Shown: in pieces, positions 1-5,434 of the stretch
Layout: each line of letters opens with the position of its first letter
Numbering within the stretch: position 1 is the stretch's first letter
NCBI GenBank assembly: GCA_017544185.1
Contig: JAFYEQ010000102.1
Span: forward strand, 1 to 10,666
Source: Oscillospiraceae bacterium
Lineage (GTDB): Bacteria; Bacillota; Clostridia; Oscillospirales; Ruminococcaceae
DNA length: 10,666 nucleotides
Reading direction: 5' to 3'
Notes under the pieces: model-generated
The model's input: only the letters and a program-made list of their open reading frames with translations
Told to the model about the DNA's origin: nothing
Databases searched by the model: none
Position numbers and translations under genes: made by a program

Positions 1-1025
1 CCGGCGGCAGCTTCGGCGGAGGATCCGGAGGCTTCGGCGGCGGACGTATGGGAGCCGTAAAGCTCACCGAGGACGACGTGGAGGACATACGCACAGTAGT
101 GCCTAATATAGAGTCCATATCCATCGTGGCAGACGGCGAGGCCTCGGTTGACGGCGGCGAGCTGGAAGAAGAGACCACCTTCACCGCAGCCGGAGTGGAT
201 GCCGACTACGCTGCCATAAGCAATCTCACCATGCAGTACGGCGAGTTCTTCACCGAGGACGACAACGAGGACAGAGCAAAGGTTTGCGTACTGGGCTACA
301 AGGCAGCTCAGGACATATTCGGTGCGGCATATCTCGCGACCGGTGACTATATATCCATAGAGGGCAAGAACTACGAGGTAGTGGGCGTGCTTTCGTCCAT
401 GGGATCTGTGGTATCCGGGCTCTCCCCCGATGAGACCATATACGTGCCCTATCAGTCCGCAGCGAAGTACATCTTCGGCAGCAGCATATCCCCCAAGATC
501 ACCGCTGTGGCATCGGACGTATCCGACGTGAAGAACGTGATGTCCGACATCGAGACGGTGCTGACACAGAACTACCCCGACGCATCCTTCACCGTCACCG
601 ACGCAGGCAGCCAGATGCAGGCAGCGGAGAAGTCCGCCAACACTCTCCAGACCCTGCTGATCGCCGTAGCGTCCATAGTATTCATAGTGGGCGGCATAGG
701 CATCATGAACGTGCTGTTCGTCACGGTCAAGGAGCGCACCGCAGAGATCGGACTGCTCAAGGCGCTGGGCTCGGGCAAGAGCGTGATACTCATGGAGTTC
801 CTGCTGGAAGCAGGTATGATCGCCCTCTTCGGCGGCATCATAGGAGTAGCGGCAGGGTATGCACTGATACCCGCAGTAGAGCTCACGGGCACGAGAGTGG
901 AAGCAGTCACATCGGCAGGTATACTGTCACTGGCGTTCGCTCTGGTGACCGGCACTGTATTCGGCTTCTATCCTGCTCTCAAGGCTTCCCGCCTCACACC
1001 CATAGAAGCACTGAACAACGAATGA
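1..1025 (+). CDS. ABC transporter permease, MacB/FtsX type (5' partial)
   Basis: The frame is open from base 3, so the start codon and first membrane segment lie left of the window; about 340 residues are visible. They begin with a Gly/Phe/Ser-rich stretch (bases 3-47). A soluble extracytoplasmic domain of the MacB_PCD kind follows, and then the C-terminal FtsX domain. Counting from the Met at base 48, hydrophobic segments lie at about residues 203-227, 253-275 and 289-309. Between the first two is the cytoplasmic motif KERTAEIGLLKALG, typical of MacB/LolC-family permeases, where it contacts the ATPase. The protein ends in YPALKASRLTPIEAL, the usual MacB-type tail. Known for the family: these permeases power export of peptides or drugs, or lipoprotein handling, by mechanotransmission rather than a classic channel. 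The lipoprotein and ATPase genes that follow on the same strand complete the transporter. The substrate cannot be told from sequence. Confidence 0.93.
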   Translation, partial: GGSFGGGSGGFGGGRMGAVKLTEDDVEDIRTVVPNIESISIVADGEASVDGGELEEETTFTAAGVDADYAAISNLTMQYGEFFTEDDNEDRAKVCVLGYKAAQDIFGAAYLATGDYISIEGKNYEVVGVLSSMGSVVSGLSPDETIYVPYQSAAKYIFGSSISPKITAVASDVSDVKNVMSDIETVLTQNYPDASFTVTDAGSQMQAAEKSANTLQTLLIAVASIVFIVGGIGIMNVLFVTVKERTAEIGLLKALGSGKSVILMEFLLEAGMIALFGGIIGVAAGYALIPAVELTGTRVEAVTSAGILSLAFALVTGTVFGFYPALKASRLTPIEALNNE

Positions 1026-1053
1026 CAGGGACATCCCCATTCCCATACACACG

Positions 1054-1059
1054 AAGGAG
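1054..1059 (+). promoter_or_regulatory. ribosome binding site of the lipoprotein gene
   Basis: AAGGAG lies six bases before the ATG at 1066. It fixes that start, which puts a proper lipoprotein signal peptide at the N terminus. The 40-nt gap after the permease gene shows no terminator, which supports one operon. Confidence 0.75.
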
Positions 1060-1065
1060 ACACAT

Positions 1066-1683
1066 ATGACAAAACGCATCATCACAGCAGTCCTGTGCAT
1101 ACTGCTCACGGGCTGCTCATTATCGGATATCACAGACAAGATCAAAGGCAAGGAGGAGGAGCAGACCCAGATGACTGCCGAGACTGCTGCTCCCAACAAC
1201 TACGTAAAGAAGGACACCGACATAGAGGTCACCGGAGAGGTGACCTCCATCACGGGCAATGAAGTGACCCTTGCGCTGGGTGAAGCCTCGGGGGAAAGCT
1301 CGGAGGATGCAGGTGAGGACAGTGAACGTCCTTCCTTCGGTGACGGCGAGATGCCCTCGTTCGGCGACGGCGAGATGCCCTCATTCGGTGACGGTGAGCG
1401 CCCCTCATTCGGTGACGGTGAGCGTCCCTCATTCGGTGACGGTGAGCGTCCTTCCTTCGGAGACGGCGAGCGCCCGTCCTTCGGAGACGGCAGCGGCAAT
1501 GGACGTTCCCGCAGAAAAAAGTCCATCGAGAAGACAGGCGAAGAGGCCACCTACATCATCCCCGTGGGGATGACCATAGACGGCCTCTCAGGAAGGAAAC
1601 AGGACTACTCGGGCATAACGGTAGGCACGGTGCTCACTCTCACCGTCAACAGCGACGGCGTGGTATGCGCCGCAAGATGCTGA
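1066..1683 (+). CDS. lipoprotein with PSFGDGE octapeptide repeats, ABC-operon partner
   Basis: This is a 205-residue predicted lipoprotein. Residues 1-17 form a signal peptide with a short basic start, a hydrophobic core and the lipobox LTGC; Cys17 would be lipidated. A short charged linker follows, then a beta-rich segment (EVTGEVTSITGNEVTLALG, residues 55-73), an acidic stretch, and seven tandem octapeptides [R/M]PSFGDGE (residues 88-143, the last ending in S). After a basic patch (RSRRKKS), a second beta-rich segment (residues 161-202) contains VGMTIDG and ITVGTVLTLTV. The two beta segments look like halves of one small barrel split by the repeat insert. That is inference, as is the resemblance to other clostridial lipoproteins beside MacB-type transporters that carry Gly/Pro-rich inserts. 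It sits between the permease and ATPase genes, so it is probably the surface partner or adaptor of this transporter. I cannot assign it to a named family. Confidence 0.8.
   Translation: MTKRIITAVLCILLTGCSLSDITDKIKGKEEEQTQMTAETAAPNNYVKKDTDIEVTGEVTSITGNEVTLALGEASGESSEDAGEDSERPSFGDGEMPSFGDGEMPSFGDGERPSFGDGERPSFGDGERPSFGDGERPSFGDGSGNGRSRRKKSIEKTGEEATYIIPVGMTIDGLSGRKQDYSGITVGTVLTLTVNSDGVVCAARC
1327..1494 (+). repeat. seven tandem 24-nt in-frame repeats
   Basis: Seven consecutive 24-base units each encode [R/M]PSFGDG[E/S]. Units start at 1327, 1351, 1375, 1399, 1423, 1447 and 1471. They differ mostly at third codon positions (ttc-ggt versus ttc-gga, ccc-tca versus cct-tcc). Units 4 and 5 are almost identical, which suggests recent duplication, while the amino-acid pattern is held constant. 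Copy number could vary between strains. Confidence 0.97.
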
Positions 1684-1686
1684 CAC

Positions 1687-1692
1687 GGGAGG
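1687..1692 (+). promoter_or_regulatory. ribosome binding site deciding the ATPase start
   Basis: GGGAGG lies five bases before the ATG at 1698. It shows that translation starts at MSEVISMKD and not at the in-frame ATG at 1665, which would overlap the lipoprotein gene and add 11 basic residues not typical of the family. Confidence 0.8.
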
Positions 1693-1697
1693 ATAAT

Positions 1698-2375
1698 ATG
1701 TCTGAAGTCATATCTATGAAGGATATACACAAGTCCTACGTCATGGGCACCAATGTGCTGGAGGTACTAAAGGGCATATCCCTCACAGTGGAGGAGGGAG
1801 AGTTCCTGGCGGTGCTGGGTCCCTCGGGATCCGGCAAGTCCACGCTCATGAACGTCATAGGATGTATGGACGGCTTCGACAGCGGGGAGTACTACCTGTC
1901 GGGAGACCCGATCCACGAGATGGATGATGAGGAGCTGACAGTGATACGCAACCGCTGCATCGGCTTCATATTCCAGAAGTATCACCTGATACCCAAATAC
2001 GACGTGCTGAGAAACGTGATGATGCCGCTCCTGCTGAGAGGGATGCGCTCGGACGAGGCAGAGGATATAGCTCTGGACCGTCTGGAGCAGCTGGGCATGT
2101 CAGACAGGATATCTCACAGGCCCAATGAGCTGTCGGGCGGACAGCAGCAGAGAGTGGCCATCGCCCGCGCTCTCGTGGGAGACCCGAAGATACTTCTTGC
2201 GGACGAGCCCACAGGCGCCCTCGACAGCGCCACGGGCAGAGAGGTCATGGAGCTGTTCCGCCAGCTCAACGAGCAGGGACACACCATCGTGATGATCACC
2301 CACGACCTGAACGTAGCCTCCAACGCAGGCCGCATCATACGCATAATAGACGGAGAACTGCATACCGACGGATGA
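1698..2375 (+). CDS. ABC transporter ATP-binding protein, MacB/LolD type
   Basis: This 225-residue ATPase is the normal size for the LolD/MacB ATPase family. All nucleotide-binding motifs are intact: Walker A GPSGSGKST (residues 41-49), Q-loop Gln93 in FIFQKYHL, signature LSGGQQQR (145-152), Walker B ILLADE with Glu170 (165-170), D-loop ALDS (174-177) and H-loop His202 (MITHD). The sequence NVIGCMDGFDSGEYYLSG after Walker A is also typical. It should energise the permease encoded upstream from the cytoplasmic face. It is the last gene of the operon, starting 14 nt after the lipoprotein stop codon. Its final codons and stop form the left arm of the terminator. The substrate is unknown; bacteriocin-type peptides, lipoproteins or cell-wall-active compounds are family possibilities. 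Confidence 0.95.
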   Translation: MSEVISMKDIHKSYVMGTNVLEVLKGISLTVEEGEFLAVLGPSGSGKSTLMNVIGCMDGFDSGEYYLSGDPIHEMDDEELTVIRNRCIGFIFQKYHLIPKYDVLRNVMMPLLLRGMRSDEAEDIALDRLEQLGMSDRISHRPNELSGGQQQRVAIARALVGDPKILLADEPTGALDSATGREVMELFRQLNEQGHTIVMITHDLNVASNAGRIIRIIDGELHTDG

Positions 2376-2396
2376 TGATCATCCGTCGGTATTTTC
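2362..2396 (+). terminator. intrinsic terminator overlapping the ATPase stop codon
   Basis: A perfect 14-bp inverted repeat has arms at 2362-2375 (ATACCGACGGATGA) and 2379-2392, a three-base TGA loop and a TTTT run at 2392-2395. The left arm is coding sequence and includes the TGA stop at 2373-2375. There is no T-run in the minus direction, so it should work only for the ABC operon. Confidence 0.88.
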
Positions 2397-2404
2397 ATCT
2401 ATAG

Positions 2405-2432
2405 GCTAGAGGACCAGAAGCTAGAGGTCAGA
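2405..2432 (+). repeat. short direct repeat GCTAGAGG...CAGA
   Basis: GCTAGAGG occurs at 2405-2412 and again at 2420-2427, a 15-base period, each followed within 2 or 1 bases by CAGA. It lies between the ATPase terminator and repeat copy A. No function is visible. Confidence 0.5.
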
Positions 2433-2447
2433 TACTGAAGATTACTC

Positions 2448-2507
2448 TTCCCCGGCAACTGCGTCAGCAGTTGCATCTCTTGTCCCTTGTCTCTTGTCCC
2501 TTGTCTC
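2448..2507 (+). repeat. dispersed hairpin-plus-heptad repeat, copy A
   Basis: The copy starts with TTCCCCG (2448-2454). An 8-bp stem follows, GCAACTGC (2455-2462) with GCAGTTGC (2467-2474), around a GTCA loop. After ATCTC come four tandem 7-mers alternating TTGTCCC and TTGTCTC (2480-2507). The same arrangement recurs near 7462 and, inverted, near 10609. It lies between convergent genes, about 50 nt after the ATPase terminator and 30 nt before the end of the opposing reductase gene. I do not recognise it as a named repeat class. Confidence 0.85.
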
Positions 2508-2537
2508 TCCTACTCACGATCCCGCCGCGTCCGGCTC

Positions 2538-3656
2538 CTATTTATCGAACTGTCCCGATGCTTCCTGCAGGAGCTCGATGATATCCAGATGCTGAGGACA
2601 TACCGACTCGCACTGACCGCAGGCCACACAGTCCCCTGCGCGTCCGCCCTTCTCGGTCATGGCGTTGTAGAAGTTCTGCGGTCTCCATGCCTTGGGGTCG
2701 AGCCTCTTGGCGTTGACAGCCTTGAATATGTCGGGTATGTCTATCTGCATGGGACATCCGTCGGTGCAGTACCGACAGGCAGTGCATCCGATGAGAGGAG
2801 TATCCCTCATGATGCCGCGCACCCGTGTCACCGCAGCCTGCTCCTTGTCGGAGAGGGGCTCAAATGACGTGAAGGTGCGAATATTGTCCTCGAGCTGCTC
2901 CTCGTTGGACATGCCCGAGAGTATGGTCATGACCCCGGGGAGAGATGCCACGAAGCGCAGCGCCCATGACGCTACCGACCTATCGGGATCGCACTCGCTG
3001 AACACCTTTGCGCAGGGCTCTGAGATATTCGCAAGAGAGCCTCCCTTAACAGGCTCCATGACTATGATCGGTATGTTCCTCTCGTGGAGTATCTCATACA
3101 GTCTCCCCGACTGTATAACAGGGTCGTCCCAGTCCAGATAGTTGAGCTGTATCTGCACGAACTCCACCTCGGGATGAAGGTCGAGCACCTTCTCCAGCAG
3201 CTCGGGAGTGCCGTGGAAGGAGAAGCCCAGATGACGTATCAGCCCCTGCGCCTTCTTCTCTATGGCCCAGTTGAAGCAATCGTACTTCTCGTACTGAGCA
3301 TAGTTGCCGCTGTCCTCCACAGAGTGGAGAAGATAGAAGTCGAAGTACCCTGCACCCGTGCGCTCCAGCTGCTCCTCAAAGATCCTGTCCCTGTCCTCAA
3401 AGCTGTGCAGGCTCCAGCCGGGCAGCTTCGTTGCCACGGTGAAGCTCTCTCTGGGATGCCTCTTCACGATGCATTCCCGCACAGCTACCTCGGACGTGCC
3501 GCCGTGGTATACATACGCAGTATCGAAGTAGTTGAGCCCCGCTGCCAGGTACGTATCAACGAGCCCGTTGACGCGCTCCAGGTCGATCTTCCCATCCACT
3601 TCGGGAAGACGCATAAGTCCGTAGCCAAGCTTTGGCATCTTTTCCATGTCGATCAT
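2538..3656 (-). CDS. aldo/keto reductase with C-terminal 2x[4Fe-4S] ferredoxin domain
   Basis: This 372-residue protein has two parts. Residues 1 to about 280 are an aldo/keto reductase TIM barrel, with the opening KLGYGLMRLP and the catalytic tetrad visible as Asp45, Tyr50, Lys77 and His111. Residues 285-360 carry two cluster-binding motifs: Cys291-x2-Cys294-x2-Cys297-x3-Cys301-Pro and Cys343-x2-Cys346-x2-Cys349-x3-Cys353-Pro. This ferredoxin-fused class is common in strict anaerobes. It probably passes electrons between ferredoxin-like partners and a nicotinamide or carbonyl substrate in the cytoplasm, but the substrate is unknown. The start is supported by AGAGGTG at 3662-3668, five bases upstream. 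The gene stands alone on the minus strand and converges on the ABC operon. Its stop is TAG at 2538-2540, and no clear terminator for it is seen. Confidence 0.93.
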   Translation of the reverse strand: MIDMEKMPKLGYGLMRLPEVDGKIDLERVNGLVDTYLAAGLNYFDTAYVYHGGTSEVAVRECIVKRHPRESFTVATKLPGWSLHSFEDRDRIFEEQLERTGAGYFDFYLLHSVEDSGNYAQYEKYDCFNWAIEKKAQGLIRHLGFSFHGTPELLEKVLDLHPEVEFVQIQLNYLDWDDPVIQSGRLYEILHERNIPIIVMEPVKGGSLANISEPCAKVFSECDPDRSVASWALRFVASLPGVMTILSGMSNEEQLEDNIRTFTSFEPLSDKEQAAVTRVRGIMRDTPLIGCTACRYCTDGCPMQIDIPDIFKAVNAKRLDPKAWRPQNFYNAMTEKGGRAGDCVACGQCESVCPQHLDIIELLQEASGQFDK

Positions 3657-3695
3657 AATGTCACCTCTTTGGATGGTCGTAAGTCGATGGAGATA

Positions 3696-3712
3696 ACGGA
3701 TACAGTATCCGT
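3696..3712. promoter_or_regulatory. 17-nt palindrome in the reductase leader, candidate operator
   Basis: ACGGATAC (3696-3703), a single central A, and GTATCCGT (3705-3712) form a perfect odd-length palindrome. It lies about 13-29 nt downstream of the predicted reductase transcription start and 40 nt before its start codon, a typical place for a repressor site. With a one-base centre it cannot form a good RNA hairpin, so a dimeric DNA-binding regulator is more likely. The regulator is unknown. Confidence 0.5.
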
Positions 3713-3731
3713 ATCCCTCAGCCTTACTACG

Positions 3732-3760
3732 ATCATACCATATCGACAGAAAAAATGCAA
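3732..3760 (-). promoter_or_regulatory. sigma-A-type promoter of the aldo/keto reductase gene
   Basis: Read on the minus strand: -35 TTGCAT (3755-3760), a 17-nt spacer, and -10 TATGAT (3732-3737). Transcription should start near 3725, giving a leader of about 70 nt that contains the 17-nt palindrome. Confidence 0.7.
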
Positions 3761-3852
3761 GTGTTATTGTGAAATTGTTGAAAAAAGACTGTTATCATAT
3801 GGTCATTGCTCCAAGTTGTTTTACATATCCTCTGATTTTTGTTCATTTCCTC

Positions 3853-3881
3853 TTGACGATCTTAGATAAATATGATAAAAT
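3853..3881 (+). promoter_or_regulatory. sigma-A-type promoter of the small membrane-protein pair
   Basis: -35 TTGACG (3853-3858), a 17-nt spacer, and -10 TAAAAT (3876-3881) lie in an AT-rich stretch that contrasts with the GC-rich genes around it. The start of transcription should be near 3888, about 34 nt before the ATG at 3922. Confidence 0.7.
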
Positions 3882-3908
3882 AAAAGATACAGATATCGTC
3901 TTGACATC

Positions 3909-3916
3909 AAAGGAGG
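3909..3916 (+). promoter_or_regulatory. strong ribosome binding site deciding the start at 3922
   Basis: AAAGGAGG, five bases before ATG, is close to the ideal Shine-Dalgarno sequence. It rules out the longer in-frame reading from 3769, which would also run through the promoter. Confidence 0.85.
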
Positions 3917-3921
3917 ATCAT

Positions 3922-4299
3922 ATGGCTTGTTTTATCGTTCCTGCGGGCGAGGCTCTGCTCACCACTGCAGCTCAGAAGATACTTGAGAAAAAGTCGGCTG
4001 ACGGCTCTGCCGCATCCGAGATAGCTAAGAAGCTGAGGCCTCTGAACGGTATGCTCTGGGGAGGATCCGCTCTGCTCATGTTCGAGCATGTATGGCACGG
4101 TGAAGTAGTGCCCTGGTATCCCTTCCTGACAGCCATGAGCGATCCTGCAGACGCAGCGGAGATGTTCGCCGAGATGGGCAGTGTTGGCGTATCCATGGCA
4201 GTAGTAGTCACGGGCGCATGGCTCATAGGCGTGGCTGTGACCTCCGCCGTGAAGGCGAGAGCGGCAAAGGCTGCTCTCTCACAGGAGGTATCCTCATGA
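3922..4299 (+). CDS. small membrane protein of unknown function (first of pair)
   Basis: This is a 125-residue protein with no named family that I recognise. It begins MACFIVPAGEALLTTAA, a semi-hydrophobic amphipathic stretch, followed by a charged linker (about residues 21-40). Two likely membrane segments lie at about 42-58 and 86-110. The first contains WGGSALLMFEHVWHGE, with His56, His59 and two Glu at its outer end, and is followed by a short acidic loop (DPADAAEMFAEM). The tail is basic (KARAAKAALS). The stop codon overlaps the next start as ATGA (4296-4299), so the two products are probably made together and may form a complex. The layout matches the neighbour: WG-x-S, an acidic residue, then an AAEDM/DAAEM-like loop and a final hydrophobic helix. 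No enzyme motif is visible. Confidence 0.85.
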   Translation: MACFIVPAGEALLTTAAQKILEKKSADGSAASEIAKKLRPLNGMLWGGSALLMFEHVWHGEVVPWYPFLTAMSDPADAAEMFAEMGSVGVSMAVVVTGAWLIGVAVTSAVKARAAKAALSQEVSS

Positions 4300-4622
4300 C
4301 ACTTATGATCACTGTGATAGCCGCTGTGATATCCACAGTGGTATGGTATATGAATGCTGGCAAAGGGTATCAGCTGGAGAAGCTCAGCCTCATGTACTGG
4401 GGCGCGTCCCTCATGTGGATGTGCGATGCGGTATTCGAGTTCAGGGAGCTTGGCAGCGAGTACTTCACGCCTGCAGCTGAGGATATGCTCAACGACGCCT
4501 TCCTCGGGCTGGCGGCAGTTACCCTTGGACTGGTGATATGGCTTGTGATACTGCTGGTGAAGGATCCCAAGGGGGTCATATCAAGGATGGTATCGGGCGG
4601 CGCTCTGACACATACGAAATAA
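4296..4622 (+). CDS. small membrane protein of unknown function (second of pair)
   Basis: This is a 108-residue protein with hydrophobic segments at about 2-19, 28-47 and 67-88. The middle segment holds MYWGASLMWMCDAVFE, and a loop with PAAEDMLNDAF leads into the last helix, which ends in KDPKG, a likely cytoplasmic anchor. The start is set by AGGAGG at 4283-4288, seven bases upstream, and by the ATGA overlap with the first gene. The pattern M-x-WG-x-S followed by an acidic residue in the helix also appears in the first protein, which suggests ancient duplication; identity is low and this is inference. The gene is followed after 12 nt by a strong terminator, so the pair is a transcription unit of its own. 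No named family is recognised. Confidence 0.85.
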   Translation: MTLMITVIAAVISTVVWYMNAGKGYQLEKLSLMYWGASLMWMCDAVFEFRELGSEYFTPAAEDMLNDAFLGLAAVTLGLVIWLVILLVKDPKGVISRMVSGGALTHTK

Positions 4623-4634
4623 TGACAGATACAT

Positions 4635-4661
4635 AAAGCTCCGTCGCGGCGGAGCTTTTTT
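4635..4661 (+). terminator. intrinsic terminator directly before larB
   Basis: AAAGCTCCG (4635-4643) pairs perfectly with CGGAGCTTT (4650-4658) around a six-base loop, with a run of six Ts at 4656-4661. It ends the membrane-protein transcript. Only eight bases separate the T-run from the larB ATG, so it may also act as an attenuator for larBCE. Confidence 0.88.
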
Positions 4662-4669
4662 GGAAAGAT

Positions 4670-5434
4670 ATGGATAACGAAGCAATACGGATACTGCAGG
4701 CCGTGGAGAACGGCTCCATGACCTCCGCCGAAGCCTATAAGCGGCTGAGGTACGCGCCCTTCGAGGACCTGGGCTATGCCAAGGTGGATCACCACAGACG
4801 CATACGTCAGGGCGCGGCCGAGGTGATATACGGCGCGGGCAAGACCCCGGATCAGATACGGGGGATAGTGCTCTCCATGATGGAGCACGGCACCGGGCAT
4901 ATACTCATCACGCGGATCTCTCCCGAGGCAGCGGAGCTCCTCTCCGACATACCGGGACTTGTCCGTTATGACGAAGCGCGGGCGGCGATAGTAGGCGGCT
5001 TCCCCGAACCCGATGGTATAGGCACCGTGGCGATAGTCACGGGAGGCACCAGCGATATCCCCGTGGCAGAGGAGGCAGCTGTCACAGCCATGGCTCACGG
5101 CAGCAGGATCACCCGTCTCTACGACGTGGGAGTATCGGGGCTCCACAGGCTCCTGTCAAATATGGATACTATAATGTCCGCCTCGGTGATCGTGGCCGTG
5201 GCAGGCATGGAAGGCGCACTGGCCAGCGTGGTCGGCGGCCTTGCCGACTGCCCCGTGGTGGCAGTGCCCACCAGTGTGGGCTATGGCGCATCCTTCGGAG
5301 GGCTCTCCGCCCTGCTCTCTATGCTCAACTCATGTGCGAGCGGTGTGGCGGTGGTCAATATAGACAATGGTTTCGGCGCAGGATACTATGCTGCGATGGT
5401 AGATCATATGCATATGGATGGAGGTAGGATATGA
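4670..5434 (+). CDS. larB: LarB, nickel-pincer cofactor biosynthesis (P2CMN synthase)
   Basis: LarB carboxylates the pyridine ring of nicotinate adenine dinucleotide and hydrolyses its phosphoanhydride bond, giving pyridinium-3,5-biscarboxylate mononucleotide. This is the first step to the nickel-pincer nucleotide of lactate racemase. The 254 residues match the family in full: the N-terminal part has FEDLGYAKVDHHRRIRQG (about 31-48) and the EVIYGAGKTPDQ motif, and the C-terminal PurE-like domain has AIVTGGTSD (121-129), GMEGALASVVGGL, PTSVGYGASFGG and LNSCASGVAVVNIDNGFGA. Cys222 in the last motif lines up with the catalytic Cys221 of Lactobacillus plantarum LarB (from memory). The ribosome site is weak, with GGAAAG almost touching the start, and lies right after a terminator, so initiation or transcription may be regulated. 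The stop overlaps the larC start as ATGA (5431-5434). Confidence 0.95.
   Translation: MDNEAIRILQAVENGSMTSAEAYKRLRYAPFEDLGYAKVDHHRRIRQGAAEVIYGAGKTPDQIRGIVLSMMEHGTGHILITRISPEAAELLSDIPGLVRYDEARAAIVGGFPEPDGIGTVAIVTGGTSDIPVAEEAAVTAMAHGSRITRLYDVGVSGLHRLLSNMDTIMSASVIVAVAGMEGALASVVGGLADCPVVAVPTSVGYGASFGGLSALLSMLNSCASGVAVVNIDNGFGAGYYAAMVDHMHMDGGRI

Noticed and set aside
1327..1494. Regular 24-nt repeats considered as a CRISPR array
   Set aside because: There are no unique spacers; the units are directly adjacent, in frame, and encode a constant octapeptide within a lipoprotein.
2448..2507. Hairpin A considered as a second terminator for the ABC operon
   Set aside because: The stem is followed by CT-rich heptads, not a T-run, and a strong terminator already lies at 2362-2396.
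3084..3869. A plus-strand 261-codon open frame opposite the reductase
   Set aside because: It opposes a gene with intact catalytic and cluster motifs and runs on through the intergenic promoters; no ribosome site or motif supports it.
3769..3921. An N-terminal extension of 51 codons on the first small membrane protein
   Set aside because: It would run through the promoter and ribosome site, and its AT-rich codons differ from the rest; AAAGGAGG places the start at 3922.
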